From NCBI RefSeq assembly GCF_003971235.1, contig NZ_CP034661.1:2852001-2916000 (forward strand): a stretch of 64,000 nucleotides of DNA. The letters are read 5' to 3'. Positions 19,117 to 27,382 of the stretch are shown here, piece after piece. This DNA is from Chryseobacterium aureum. GTDB taxonomy: Bacteria > Bacteroidota > Bacteroidia > Flavobacteriales > Weeksellaceae. The notes beneath the pieces are model-generated. The model saw only the letters and a list, made by a program, of their open reading frames with translations, made no database searches and had not been told where the DNA came from. The position numbers were made by a program, and so were the translations under genes. Positions within the stretch are counted from its first letter, which is position 1, and each line of letters opens with the position of its first letter.

Positions 19117-20121
19117 TTATGATATGAAATTTTTAAACTGGTGTGAAGCCGTTACCACTCCCGTAAGAATGAGCGGCATAAAAAGTCTTGTTTCCCAAAA
19201 AAGCCCGACTAAAGTAATCATAAAAAGATAAGGCAGCGAGAAAAATAAATATTTTTTAAGGATAACCTGAGAACTTTCCTCAGAAGATAACTCATAAGTA
19301 AAGTAAATTCCGAGCACACCAAACAACAGCCCCGCCAAATTATAAGGACTTGTAAAATTTTTGACAATATAAATACCCTCCATAAAGGAAGCCGTCTGAT
19401 GGATGGCTATTCTTAATCCAATATAAGCGAGACAGAAAGATCCGATAACACACACAGTATCTTTAACAAATGAATAATTCCTGTTTTTTAATTGATCCCC
19501 ATCCAGGAAAACAGCCGCAAAAAAAGCAATGTTCAGACAAGAAGTTTCTCTTACAAATGTTGAAATAAAAACAACCGCACACAAAGCAATCAAGCTCATT
19601 CTCCTCCTCTCATGAAAATATTTCAGCGTGAAGAACATCCCCCATACATAAAAGAATATGGCAATAGAATCACAATTTGTAGGTACATACTGTACTATTA
19701 CCATAAAGAAAACCGCTGCAAGATGCACCAGTCTTCTCACCTGAACATTCATCAGAAGCGCTACAGGTTTTAACTTTAAAATCTTATCCAGAAGAATACA
19801 GGACAGTATAAAAAAGAACGCATTAATAAGAAAGGTGCTGTGATAAAAATAAGAACCGCTTTTTGAAAGAAAGGCTTTCAGAAACGGAAGATGGTTTTCC
19901 ACTATAAAAGTAAATGCTTCGGTAACATGTACGCTGAGAAAATTAGGAATAACCCTATAGGCATATACCGACTCAAATATAAAATCCGGAGCCTTTGATG
20001 CCGATTTTATCCATAAAACATAGGAGGTTTCGAATCCATAGTAAGACATGGAAAACAACAGAAGCGGAAGTACTATTACAAATAGAAATCCGTTTATTTT
20101 TTCATCATTTTTTTTCAACAT
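19117..20121 (-). CDS. Membrane protein, probably surface glycan related
   Basis: A 334-residue polytopic membrane protein with around nine hydrophobic segments. A periplasmic-looking loop after the first helix contains SYVLWIKSASKAPDFIFESVYAYRVIP. Its overall layout resembles the membrane protein next to topA. No catalytic motif is certain. It is the first gene of the operon that continues with the EpsG-like and acyltransferase-3 proteins. A minus-strand TACTTTTG -7 box lies about 70 bp upstream. Confidence 0.65.
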   Translation of the reverse strand: MLKKNDEKINGFLFVIVLPLLLFSMSYYGFETSYVLWIKSASKAPDFIFESVYAYRVIPNFLSVHVTEAFTFIVENHLPFLKAFLSKSGSYFYHSTFLINAFFFILSCILLDKILKLKPVALLMNVQVRRLVHLAAVFFMVIVQYVPTNCDSIAIFFYVWGMFFTLKYFHERRRMSLIALCAVVFISTFVRETSCLNIAFFAAVFLDGDQLKNRNYSFVKDTVCVIGSFCLAYIGLRIAIHQTASFMEGIYIVKNFTSPYNLAGLLFGVLGIYFTYELSSEESSQVILKKYLFFSLPYLFMITLVGLFWETRLFMPLILTGVVTASHQFKNFIS

Positions 20122-20192
20122 ATCTAAAACAGATTCTTATTCTTTAATAATAATTGTGGTTTAAAATACATTTTTTCAAAAGGGAACTTTTG

Positions 20193-20200
20193 CAAAAGTA
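20193..20200 (-). promoter_or_regulatory. Candidate -7 box (TACTTTTG) for the minus-strand glycan operon
   Basis: Minus-strand TACTTTTG lies in the palindrome ACTTTTGCAAAAGT, 72 bp before the gene starting at 20121. No clear -33 element accompanies it. Confidence 0.35.
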
Positions 20201-20264
20201 GATTATTTTTTTATTCTTTCCAGAATATTTTATTGATTTTCAGTCAAAACTTACCCCGAACTAT

Positions 20265-20294
20265 TTTGAACTAATGGTTAAAAATTTAAATTTG
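20265..20294 (+). promoter_or_regulatory. Promoter of the pigment operon (TTTG-N18-TAAATTTG)
   Basis: TTTG at 20265-20268, an 18-bp spacer and TAAATTTG at 20287-20294 match the Bacteroidota housekeeping promoter at both elements. Transcription would start about 20301, giving a leader of about 13 nt before the ATG at 20314. Confidence 0.75.
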
Positions 20295-20313
20295 CAGACT
20301 TGATTCAAATGCA

Positions 20314-23300
20314 ATGCATCGCTTTTTTATATTTTTATATTATCTGATTTCCAAAAATAAAATTCTATCTGTACTTACAGCATTAGGCATTGCCGCTTTA
20401 TGTTTATTTTTTGCGTCAAAGATCAATTTTGAAGAAGACATTAATCAGATTATTCCTAAAAATGAAAAATCCGATCTTACGGCAAAGGTGCTAAAACAGC
20501 TTAATTTTTCGGACAAGATCATTGTTATCATAGAAAATAAATCCGGCGGAGACAGTTTTCAGCTTTCTGAAACGGCTGACACTTTTTTAAAAAAGATAGA
20601 ACCTTTGCAGAAATATATAGGTTCTGTACAGGGGAAAGTGAATGACAGCGAAATTTCCGAAACCTTTGATTTTGTAAGCCGGAACCTGCCTCTATTCCTG
20701 AATGAAAATGATTACAGGGAAATTGACCGAAAACTTCATAAAGACAGCATTGCCAGACAGGTAGAGGATAACTATATCTCTTTGGTTTCCCCAACCAGTC
20801 TTGTCACCAAAGAATTCATCAAAAAAGATCCTCTGGGACTTACCTTTTTAGGAATCAAAAAGCTGAATGCTTTAAACATCAGCAAAGACTTCAAACTGGA
20901 AGACAGCTATATCGTAACGAAAGACGGCAAAAATCTCCTGCTGTTCATTGACCCCAAAAATAAAAGTAATGATACGAAGGCCAATGAAGCATTTGTAGAT
21001 CAGCTTAATTCCATAAAAGACGGGATCAACAGACAGTTGAAAGGAAAAACAGAAATCAGCTATTTCGGTTCTCCGGTGATTGCGGTGGCCAACGCGAAAC
21101 AAATCAAAAAAGACATCCAGAATACAGTCGTTATTTCCATGACGGTTCTTCTGATCCTTCTCGTCTATTATTTCAGAAATGTCTTTACACCTGTCATCGT
21201 CTTTTTACCGACAGTATTTTCCGTACTGCTCGCCTTACTGATACTTTACTTTATCAAAGATAAAATCTCAGCTATTTCATTAAGTGTGGGCGCCATCCTG
21301 ATTGGAATTACGATAGATTATGCCCTGCATATTCTTACCCATTATAAACACAATAATAATATTGAAGAGCTTTATAAGGAAATCACACAGCCTATTGTCT
21401 TAAGCAGTGCAACCACAGCAGTTTCATTCTTATGTCTGGTTTTCGTGCGTTCTGAAGCCTTAAAGGACCTGGGACTTTTCGCCGCGATTACGGTGATTCT
21501 TTCTTCAGTTTCAGCATTAATTATAGTTCCTCAACTGTATAAACCCAAAGAGAAAGGAGAACACCCTAACACCAATTTCATTGATAAAATAGGGTCTTAT
21601 CCTTATGAGAAAAACAAACCGCTCATCATAGGATGCTCTGTTATAATTCTTGCCTGTCTTTTCGGATTCAGGCATGTGGGTTTCAATGAAGACATCGGTG
21701 ATCTGAATTACATTCCCAAAGAACTGAAAATAAGCGAAGCAAAACTGCAGAAGCTTTCCGATATCACTTCAAAGTCTATTTATACCATTTCTTATGGTGA
21801 TTCTGAAGAACAGGCACTGAGCCGAAACTCTGCACTCAGCAGCTTCCTTGAAAAAGAAAAGAAGGAAGGCAAAATATTAAGCTACAACTCCATCGGAAGT
21901 ATTGTTCTTTCCGAAAAAGACCAGCAAAAAAGGATTGAGAAATGGAACAGCTTCTGGGATGACACCAAGAAAAAACAAACTCTTTCTGAGCTGATCAGCA
22001 ACGGAAATAAATTTGGGTTTAACAGCAGCGCTTTCGATAACTTCAATGAAGTCTTGTCTAAACATTACTCTTCACTGACTCTGAAAGAATATGAAAAAGT
22101 AAAAGCCCTTCAGATCTCAGAATTCATGAACAATGAAAATGGTTTTTATACGGTCTCGAATGTGGTAAAAGTAGACGAGAATAAAAGAGACGCTTTCATT
22201 AAAGATATTGAAAAGAAACATGACGCGATTGCCATTGACCGCCAGCAGATGAACGAAAATTTTCTGGGATTACTGAAAAGAGATTTCAACACGCTGATCA
22301 ATTACTCTCTTTTGGCAATTATTCTGACCATTATTGTATTTTTCAGAAATTTTGAATTAACAGTGCTTACCATGTTTCCGATTGTTTTAACCGGAGTGGT
22401 GACAGCCGGCATTCTGTATTTCTTAGGATTGGAATTAAATATTTTCAGTACCGTTGTCTGCACCCTGGTATTTGGAGTAGGAGACGATTTCAGCATTTTC
22501 CTTACACAGGCCATGCAAAAAGAGCATACCACAGGAAAAAATGAATTACCCACCTACAGAACTTCCATTATTCTTGCGGTTTTCACCACGATCCTTTCCA
22601 TTGGATCCCTGATTTTTGCTAAGCATCCGGCACTCCATTCTTTAGCGTTAGTGGCCCTGATAGGAATGTTCTCCGTAATCATCATTACCTCTACCCTATA
22701 TCCTTTCTGGTTCAGGTTATTCATCACCAACCGGGCAAAAAAAGGACTTTCCCCTATCACTTTGAGACTATTCCTTAATTCCGTCTTATCATTTTTATAT
22801 TATGGGCTTGGAGGACTCCTGTTTTCAGCCTTCGGAAGCTTCTTCGTGAAAAATTCTCAGGGGAAAACGCTGAATATGATCAAACTTATTTTAGCCAGAT
22901 TTTTAACTTCTGTCCTTTATTCTAATCCATTTGTAAAGAAGAAGGTCATTAAAAATACGAATGAAGATTTCAGTAAACCCGCTGTCATCATTGCCAACCA
23001 TACGTCTTTTCTGGATACATTAGCGATAGCAATGACAACCCATAAAATCATCTATCTTGTGAATGACTGGGTATATGATTCCCCCGTTTTTGGAAAACTG
23101 GTAAGAGCACTCGGTTTTTATCCCGTTTCACAGGGAATTGAAAACGGGATGGATCAACTGAAAGAAAAAATTGCCCAGGGATATTCCCTTGTGGTTTTTC
23201 CGGAAGCAGAACGTTCCTATACCAATGATGTGAAAAGATTCCATAAAGGAGCTTTTTATCTTGCCGAGCAGTTTGATCTGGATATTCTGCCACTCTACAT

Positions 23301-23967
23301 CCACGGAAATTCCGAAGTACTACCGAAAGGTGATTTCATTATTTATGATGGAAGCATTACCGTAAAAGTAGGAAACAGAATCCGCAAAGACGATATGAGC
23401 TTCGGCAAAAACTATTCTGAAAGGACAAAGAAAATCAATGCTTATTTCCGGGAGGAGTTTGCAAAAATGAGAGCGGAGATCGAGGATGAAAATTATTTTA
23501 AAAACACATTATTCCTGAGTTACCTGTATAAAGACGGTGATGTGGTAAAAGAAGTAAAAGAAGATTTTAATGCTAATAAATCAGTATATTTCGAGCTTAA
23601 TAAACACATTCCAAATGATGCCGTCATTCTTCATATGGCAGATGATTTTGGACAGAAAGATGCTTTATTAACGTTATACCAAGCCAGCCGGAAAGTTTTT
23701 TCTCTGATAAAAAATGATGAGAAAAGAGCCGCTGCCACCCACAACTACCTGGTCAAAAGAAGAAAGATACACTATATACAAGACCTTTCGGAAGTAAACA
23801 AAAAGATTGATGTGCTTCTGGTCTCAGATAATCATTTTACCATGAATGATATGCATGTTTTTCCTGAAAAAATCATTTTTGTCAATACGAAAAATGATTT
23901 ATCTGAAAATGATAATTATACACTGGAATTCAGTTCTGAATCATTAAAAGTATTTAAAACTAAATAA
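20314..23967 (+). CDS. MMPL/RND exporter fused to a PlsC-type acyltransferase
   Basis: A 1217-residue fusion. Residues ~1-830 form an RND/MMPL-type transporter with two repeats, each a membrane helix, a large periplasmic loop and a bundle of five or six helices (the ITIDYALHI and VGDDFSIFLTQAM segments are the intramembrane core). Residues ~880-1060 carry an acyltransferase with NHTSFLD (the HxxxxD motif, near 895) and FPEAERS (near 962). The last ~120 residues are unassigned. Related fusions are known in flexirubin and aryl polyene loci, where the transporter is thought to move the pigment lipid and the acyltransferase to add a fatty acyl group; the exact acyl step here is inferred. First gene of the pigment locus, with its own promoter. 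Confidence 0.9.
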   Translation: MHRFFIFLYYLISKNKILSVLTALGIAALCLFFASKINFEEDINQIIPKNEKSDLTAKVLKQLNFSDKIIVIIENKSGGDSFQLSETADTFLKKIEPLQKYIGSVQGKVNDSEISETFDFVSRNLPLFLNENDYREIDRKLHKDSIARQVEDNYISLVSPTSLVTKEFIKKDPLGLTFLGIKKLNALNISKDFKLEDSYIVTKDGKNLLLFIDPKNKSNDTKANEAFVDQLNSIKDGINRQLKGKTEISYFGSPVIAVANAKQIKKDIQNTVVISMTVLLILLVYYFRNVFTPVIVFLPTVFSVLLALLILYFIKDKISAISLSVGAILIGITIDYALHILTHYKHNNNIEELYKEITQPIVLSSATTAVSFLCLVFVRSEALKDLGLFAAITVILSSVSALIIVPQLYKPKEKGEHPNTNFIDKIGSYPYEKNKPLIIGCSVIILACLFGFRHVGFNEDIGDLNYIPKELKISEAKLQKLSDITSKSIYTISYGDSEEQALSRNSALSSFLEKEKKEGKILSYNSIGSIVLSEKDQQKRIEKWNSFWDDTKKKQTLSELISNGNKFGFNSSAFDNFNEVLSKHYSSLTLKEYEKVKALQISEFMNNENGFYTVSNVVKVDENKRDAFIKDIEKKHDAIAIDRQQMNENFLGLLKRDFNTLINYSLLAIILTIIVFFRNFELTVLTMFPIVLTGVVTAGILYFLGLELNIFSTVVCTLVFGVGDDFSIFLTQAMQKEHTTGKNELPTYRTSIILAVFTTILSIGSLIFAKHPALHSLALVALIGMFSVIIITSTLYPFWFRLFITNRAKKGLSPITLRLFLNSVLSFLYYGLGGLLFSAFGSFFVKNSQGKTLNMIKLILARFLTSVLYSNPFVKKKVIKNTNEDFSKPAVIIANHTSFLDTLAIAMTTHKIIYLVNDWVYDSPVFGKLVRALGFYPVSQGIENGMDQLKEKIAQGYSLVVFPEAERSYTNDVKRFHKGAFYLAEQFDLDILPLYIHGNSEVLPKGDFIIYDGSITVKVGNRIRKDDMSFGKNYSERTKKINAYFREEFAKMRAEIEDENYFKNTLFLSYLYKDGDVVKEVKEDFNANKSVYFELNKHIPNDAVILHMADDFGQKDALLTLYQASRKVFSLIKNDEKRAAATHNYLVKRRKIHYIQDLSEVNKKIDVLLVSDNHFTMNDMHVFPEKIIFVNTKNDLSENDNYTLEFSSESLKVFKTK

Positions 23968-23982
23968 TAAATAGGAAAAACA

Positions 23983-23990
23983 TACTTTTG
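23983..23990 (+). promoter_or_regulatory. Possible internal -7 box before darA
   Basis: TACTTTTG matches TAnnTTTG and lies 19 bp upstream of the darA ATG. No -33 TTTG is found at the expected spacing, so this would be a weak internal promoter at best. Confidence 0.3.
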
Positions 23991-24009
23991 TAAACGCTAA
24001 AGAAAACTA

Positions 24010-24924
24010 ATGAAGAAAAATATACTTGTCATATATTATTCACAAACCGGGCAGCTCGAAGATATTGTGAGAAACATAGCCAAGCCTTTTGAAGCCCGGA
24101 AGGATGCTTATGATATTACGTATTACAATATCCGGCTTAAGGAAGACTTTCCTTTTCCATGGCCTGGAGATGTCTTTTTCAATACTTTTCCTGAATCTTA
24201 TTTACAGATTCCCAAAGAAATCTTACCACCTTCTGAAGAAATTCTGAACAAAAAGTATGACCTTATTCTTTTTGGGTATCAGGTATGGTATCTCACACCA
24301 TCCATTCCTATTATTTCATTCTTAAAAAGTGACTATGCATCTCGTATCCTTAAAGATACTCCCGTAGTAACCATCTCCGGAACCCGAAATATGTGGATGC
24401 TTTCCCAGGAAAAATTAAAGGTTTACCTGAGAGATTTACAGGCTCCGCTTGTAGGGAATATTGCACTGGTAGACAGACACGACAATTACACCAGCGTACT
24501 GACCATTCTTCGTTGGCTCACCACAGGGCAGAAAGAAAAGTCAGGATTGCTGCCCGCTGCAGGTGTTTCCGATGAAGAAATCTCAGGATCGGTAAAGTAT
24601 GGCGAGATTATTGAAAGACATTTTAAGAATAATGACCTTAATAATTTGCAGCCGGATCTTGTGAAAAACGGAGCCATTGAAATCCGGGCGTTTCTGGTAC
24701 GGGTAGAAAAGGTAGGAAACAAAATTTTTACAGTGTGGTCTAACCTGATTATCAGGAAAAAAGAGAAACGCCCATTGCTGATAAAATTCTTTAAGGTATA
24801 TTTGATGGCAGCGATATGGATCATCTCCCCTGTCGTTTTGGTTTTACACCTGCTTACCACCCCTATATTTTGGTTTAAAAGACAAAAACAAAAAAGATAT
24901 TTACAAGGAATTAATTTAAAATAG
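24010..24924 (+). CDS. darA: DarA-like dialkylresorcinol-forming enzyme
   Basis: Homolog of DarA, which acts with DarB to make the 2,5-dialkylresorcinol half of flexirubins. The N-terminus ILVIYYSQTGQLEDIV is a flavodoxin-like phosphate-binding loop, so FMN or a related cofactor may be bound. The 304 residues end in a hydrophobic membrane-type helix (about 258-285) and a basic tail. It is followed 1 bp later by darB, the conserved pair. The family call rests on the flavodoxin-like start together with the DarB neighbour; the precise chemistry (condensation, cyclisation or aromatisation) is not shown by the sequence. Confidence 0.85.
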   Translation: MKKNILVIYYSQTGQLEDIVRNIAKPFEARKDAYDITYYNIRLKEDFPFPWPGDVFFNTFPESYLQIPKEILPPSEEILNKKYDLILFGYQVWYLTPSIPIISFLKSDYASRILKDTPVVTISGTRNMWMLSQEKLKVYLRDLQAPLVGNIALVDRHDNYTSVLTILRWLTTGQKEKSGLLPAAGVSDEEISGSVKYGEIIERHFKNNDLNNLQPDLVKNGAIEIRAFLVRVEKVGNKIFTVWSNLIIRKKEKRPLLIKFFKVYLMAAIWIISPVVLVLHLLTTPIFWFKRQKQKRYLQGINLK

Positions 24925-24925
24925 A

Positions 24926-26065
24926 ATGTACGACGTATTTATAACAAAAGCATCAAAATACTTACCCAATGAGCCGGTAGCGAATGATGAAATGGAGACT
25001 TATCTTGGGCTTATCAATGATGCGCCATCTAAAGCAAAATCACTTATCCTGAGAAACAATAAAATCACAACCAGATACTACGCTTTAGACAAAGAAGGAA
25101 ACCCTACACACTCTAACGCGCAGCTTACTGCAAAAGCTATTGAAGGGCTTTTTGATGATCATTTCAAAAAGGAAGATATGAGGCTATTATCTGTAGGAAC
25201 TACTTCACCAGACCAGATTCAGCCGTCTCATGCTTCTATGGTGCATGGTGAGCTGAACATCGGAAAATCTATTGAGATTAATACCTCAACCGGACTTTGC
25301 AACTCGGGGATGAATGCCCTGAACTATGGATTTCTATCTGTAAAAGCAGGTGTACAGGAAAACGCAGTATGTGCAGGTTCCGAAAGAATGTCTGCATGGA
25401 TGACTGCTGATAAATTCAACCACGAAGCTGAAAATTTAAAATTACTGGAAGAAAGACCCATTATCGCTTTCAAAAGAGAATTCCTGAGATGGATGCTTTC
25501 TGACGGAGCAGGTGCTTTCCTTTTAGAAAACAAACCGAGAGAAAACAGCACCTCCTTAAAAGTAGAATTTATTGATTTCTATTCTTATGCTCACGAAATT
25601 GAAGCATGTATGTATGCCGGCTGTGACAAACTGGAAGACGGAAGCCTGAAGTCATGGGCAGACTATCCTTCTGACGAATGGCTGAAGCAATCTATTTTCG
25701 CGATCAAGCAGGACACCAAAATCCTCGATAAATACATCCTTGTAAAAGGAGCAGAAAGTTTAAGGTCTTCTTTTGACAAGCACAATCTGGATCCGGAAAA
25801 AATTGACCACGTACTGGCTCACATTTCTTCAGGATATTTCAAAGACGGACTGAAAGAAGAGTTTGCTAAAAAAGGAATGGATTTCCCGGCAGAAAAATGG
25901 TTCTACAACCTTTCTGAAGTGGGAAATATCGGAGCAGGATCCATATTTATTGCTCTTGAAGAACTGATGAATTCAGGAAAACTGAAAAAAGGAGAAAAAG
26001 TACTTCTTTGTGTTCCTGAGAGTGGAAGATTCGCTTACTCTTGTGCTTTATTAACCGTTTGCTAA
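24926..26065 (+). CDS. darB: DarB-like ketosynthase (KAS III fold)
   Basis: Thiolase-fold ketosynthase of the FabH/KAS III type, partner of DarA in dialkylresorcinol formation. The catalytic triad is visible as Cys in TGLCNSGMNAL (near residue 125), His in LAHISSGY (near 299) and Asn in VGNIGAGS (near 334). Length 379 is normal. Its stop codon overlaps the start of the next gene (TAATG), so translation of the hot-dog protein is probably coupled. In established DarB chemistry the enzyme joins a beta-ketoacyl and an enoyl chain; the chain types used here are unknown. Confidence 0.9.
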   Translation: MYDVFITKASKYLPNEPVANDEMETYLGLINDAPSKAKSLILRNNKITTRYYALDKEGNPTHSNAQLTAKAIEGLFDDHFKKEDMRLLSVGTTSPDQIQPSHASMVHGELNIGKSIEINTSTGLCNSGMNALNYGFLSVKAGVQENAVCAGSERMSAWMTADKFNHEAENLKLLEERPIIAFKREFLRWMLSDGAGAFLLENKPRENSTSLKVEFIDFYSYAHEIEACMYAGCDKLEDGSLKSWADYPSDEWLKQSIFAIKQDTKILDKYILVKGAESLRSSFDKHNLDPEKIDHVLAHISSGYFKDGLKEEFAKKGMDFPAEKWFYNLSEVGNIGAGSIFIALEELMNSGKLKKGEKVLLCVPESGRFAYSCALLTVC

Positions 26066-26496
26066 TGGAAAACCAACTGCCTACATCCGATAAAGATTTT
26101 GTAGAAAGCCTTATTCCGCAGCGTTTCCCTTTTGTGATGGTTCATGAACTCTCAGAATATTCTGAAAACCATCTCCTATCCGGCTTTGAAATAAAAGAAG
26201 ACAACCTTTTTATACAGGATGGATTCTTTCAGGCTTCAGGGCTGATTGAGCATCAGGCACAGAGCGTTGCACTGCACACAGGATATAAATATTATCTTCT
26301 GGGAAAAGATGCTCCTACAGGATACATTGGGGCCATTAAATCTTTTGAGGCTGAAACACTGCCTAAAACAGGAGATCATCTGAAATCTGAGGTCACCATT
26401 CTCAATGAAGTAATGGGCGTAACCCTGGTAGATATCGTTACAAAATTAAACGGTGAAGTGATTGCAAAATCTCAAATGAAAACCGCTGTAAAATAA
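26065..26496 (+). CDS. Hot-dog fold dehydratase-like protein (ApeP/FabZ-like), first copy
   Basis: A 143-residue protein with the FabZ/ApeP beginning LIPQRFPFVMVHEL and an alpha-helix plus sheet pattern of a single hot-dog domain. The canonical GHFPGxPxxPG loop of FabZ, with the catalytic His, is absent; instead the loop reads FFQASGLIEHQAQ. It may therefore be a non-catalytic partner or use a different residue, as reported for dehydratase heterodimers in aryl polyene pathways. I start it at 26065 (ATG overlapping the darB stop), because the longer frame begins with TTG inside darB. It lies 7 bp before a second similar protein. Confidence 0.8.
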   Translation: MENQLPTSDKDFVESLIPQRFPFVMVHELSEYSENHLLSGFEIKEDNLFIQDGFFQASGLIEHQAQSVALHTGYKYYLLGKDAPTGYIGAIKSFEAETLPKTGDHLKSEVTILNEVMGVTLVDIVTKLNGEVIAKSQMKTAVK

Positions 26497-26503
26497 ACTG
26501 GAA

Positions 26504-26947
26504 ATGGAAATAAAGGAAGAGAATATCATCAATATACACAACTTTTTACCGCATCGTGAGCCGATGCTGATGGCAGACTATATTCTGGAACTGACCAAAG
26601 AAAGAGTAGTGACTTCCTTTGAAATAAAAGAAGACAATATATTTGTTCACAACAATGAATTCGCAGCAGCCGGGCTGATTGAAAACCTGGCACAAACCTG
26701 CTCTTCGATTCTTGGACAAAGCTTCTTTGAAAATCCTGAAGCAGATACAAAAGTAATCGGGTTCATTACCAATATCAAGAAGATTGAGATATTTGCCCTT
26801 CCCAAAGTGCATGATAAAATCATTTCCAAAGCCTCTCTTATTTCACAGTTTGAGAACATCTGCCACATCTTCTGTGAAACATTTCATCATGATGAATTAC
26901 TCATAAGAGCAGAGATCAACCTGTTTATTCAGGAAGTAAAGTCGTAA
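26504..26947 (+). CDS. Hot-dog fold dehydratase-like protein (ApeP/FabZ-like), second copy
   Basis: A 147-residue paralog of the previous gene, sharing FLPHREPMLMAD near the N-terminus and FEIKEDN plus AxGLIE in the middle. Like it, it lacks the GHFPGxP catalytic loop. The two sit 7 bp apart and end at a strong terminator, so they may form a heterodimer. A direct role in the resorcinol or polyene pathway is inferred from position only. Confidence 0.8.
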   Translation: MEIKEENIINIHNFLPHREPMLMADYILELTKERVVTSFEIKEDNIFVHNNEFAAAGLIENLAQTCSSILGQSFFENPEADTKVIGFITNIKKIEIFALPKVHDKIISKASLISQFENICHIFCETFHHDELLIRAEINLFIQEVKS

Positions 26948-26970
26948 AATTCAATTGAATATACCTATAG

Positions 26971-27006
26971 AATAGCTGTACTTTTTGTACAGCTATTTTT
27001 ATTTTA
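26971..27006 (+). terminator. Terminator of the dar operon
   Basis: Perfect 11-bp stem AATAGCTGTAC / GTACAGCTATT with a TTTTT loop, followed by TTTATTTT on the plus strand. Confidence 0.85.
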
Positions 27007-27261
27007 GATTATCCAATTATGATTGCTTAGTGAACATTTGTGCAATCCATTACTGCTATTTGTTTTTAAAATATAAGTTGGGCTAAAGCCATTGGAGATG
27101 CCCTTTTTTATAAGTGCGCTACACTCTACGCCTATTGGGTTGATTATAAAATCTTTACAGAAAAATGATTGTTTTTTGTTTATTAACACAGTCACCATCA
27201 GCCTAAAAACCAACTGATAATCAACATCCTACAAGCACCAACACCTCATCATAAGATGAAT

Positions 27262-27277
27262 TATTTCACGTGAAACA
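27262..27277. promoter_or_regulatory. parS-like ParB-binding site
   Basis: TATTTCACGTGAAACA matches the ParB consensus TGTTTCACGTGAAACA at 15 of 16 positions and keeps the full TTTCACGTGAAA palindrome. A partial second half-site (CGTGAAAC) follows at 27289-27296. It is in a non-coding gap between two terminators. No parA or parB is in the window. Confidence 0.6.
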
Positions 27278-27328
27278 TTGGAGAAATCCGTGAAACTCTG
27301 ATCATCAGGGAGAAACAGTTTTCAGCAA

Positions 27329-27360
27329 CAAAAAAGCGGAACATTTCTGTACCGCTTTTA
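27329..27360 (-). terminator. Terminator of the M16 peptidase gene
   Basis: Minus strand AAAAGCGGTAC / GTTCCGCTTTTTT hairpin with one mismatch, followed by T residues, 23 bp beyond the stop codon. Confidence 0.75.
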
Positions 27361-27382
27361 TCATTTATTTTCAAGAGAAGAA

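Larger units (their letters stand above)
26948..27382. other. Intergenic region (435 bp) between convergent genes
   Basis: It contains the terminator of the plus-strand dar operon (26971-27006), a degraded-looking stretch with a GGCTAAAGCC palindrome (27081-27090), the parS-like site (27262-27277) and the terminator of the M16 gene (27329-27360). A 69-codon open frame on the minus strand (27004-27213) has no recognisable features and I do not call it a gene. Confidence 0.6.

Noticed and set aside
24486..24860. Antisense frame within darA
   Set aside because: Complementary to a well-supported gene, with no homologous motif of its own.
27004..27213. 69-codon open frame on the minus strand between the dar operon and the M16 gene
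   Set aside because: No promoter, no recognisable domain and low-complexity composition; it lies in a repeat-rich gap next to terminators, so it is probably a chance frame.
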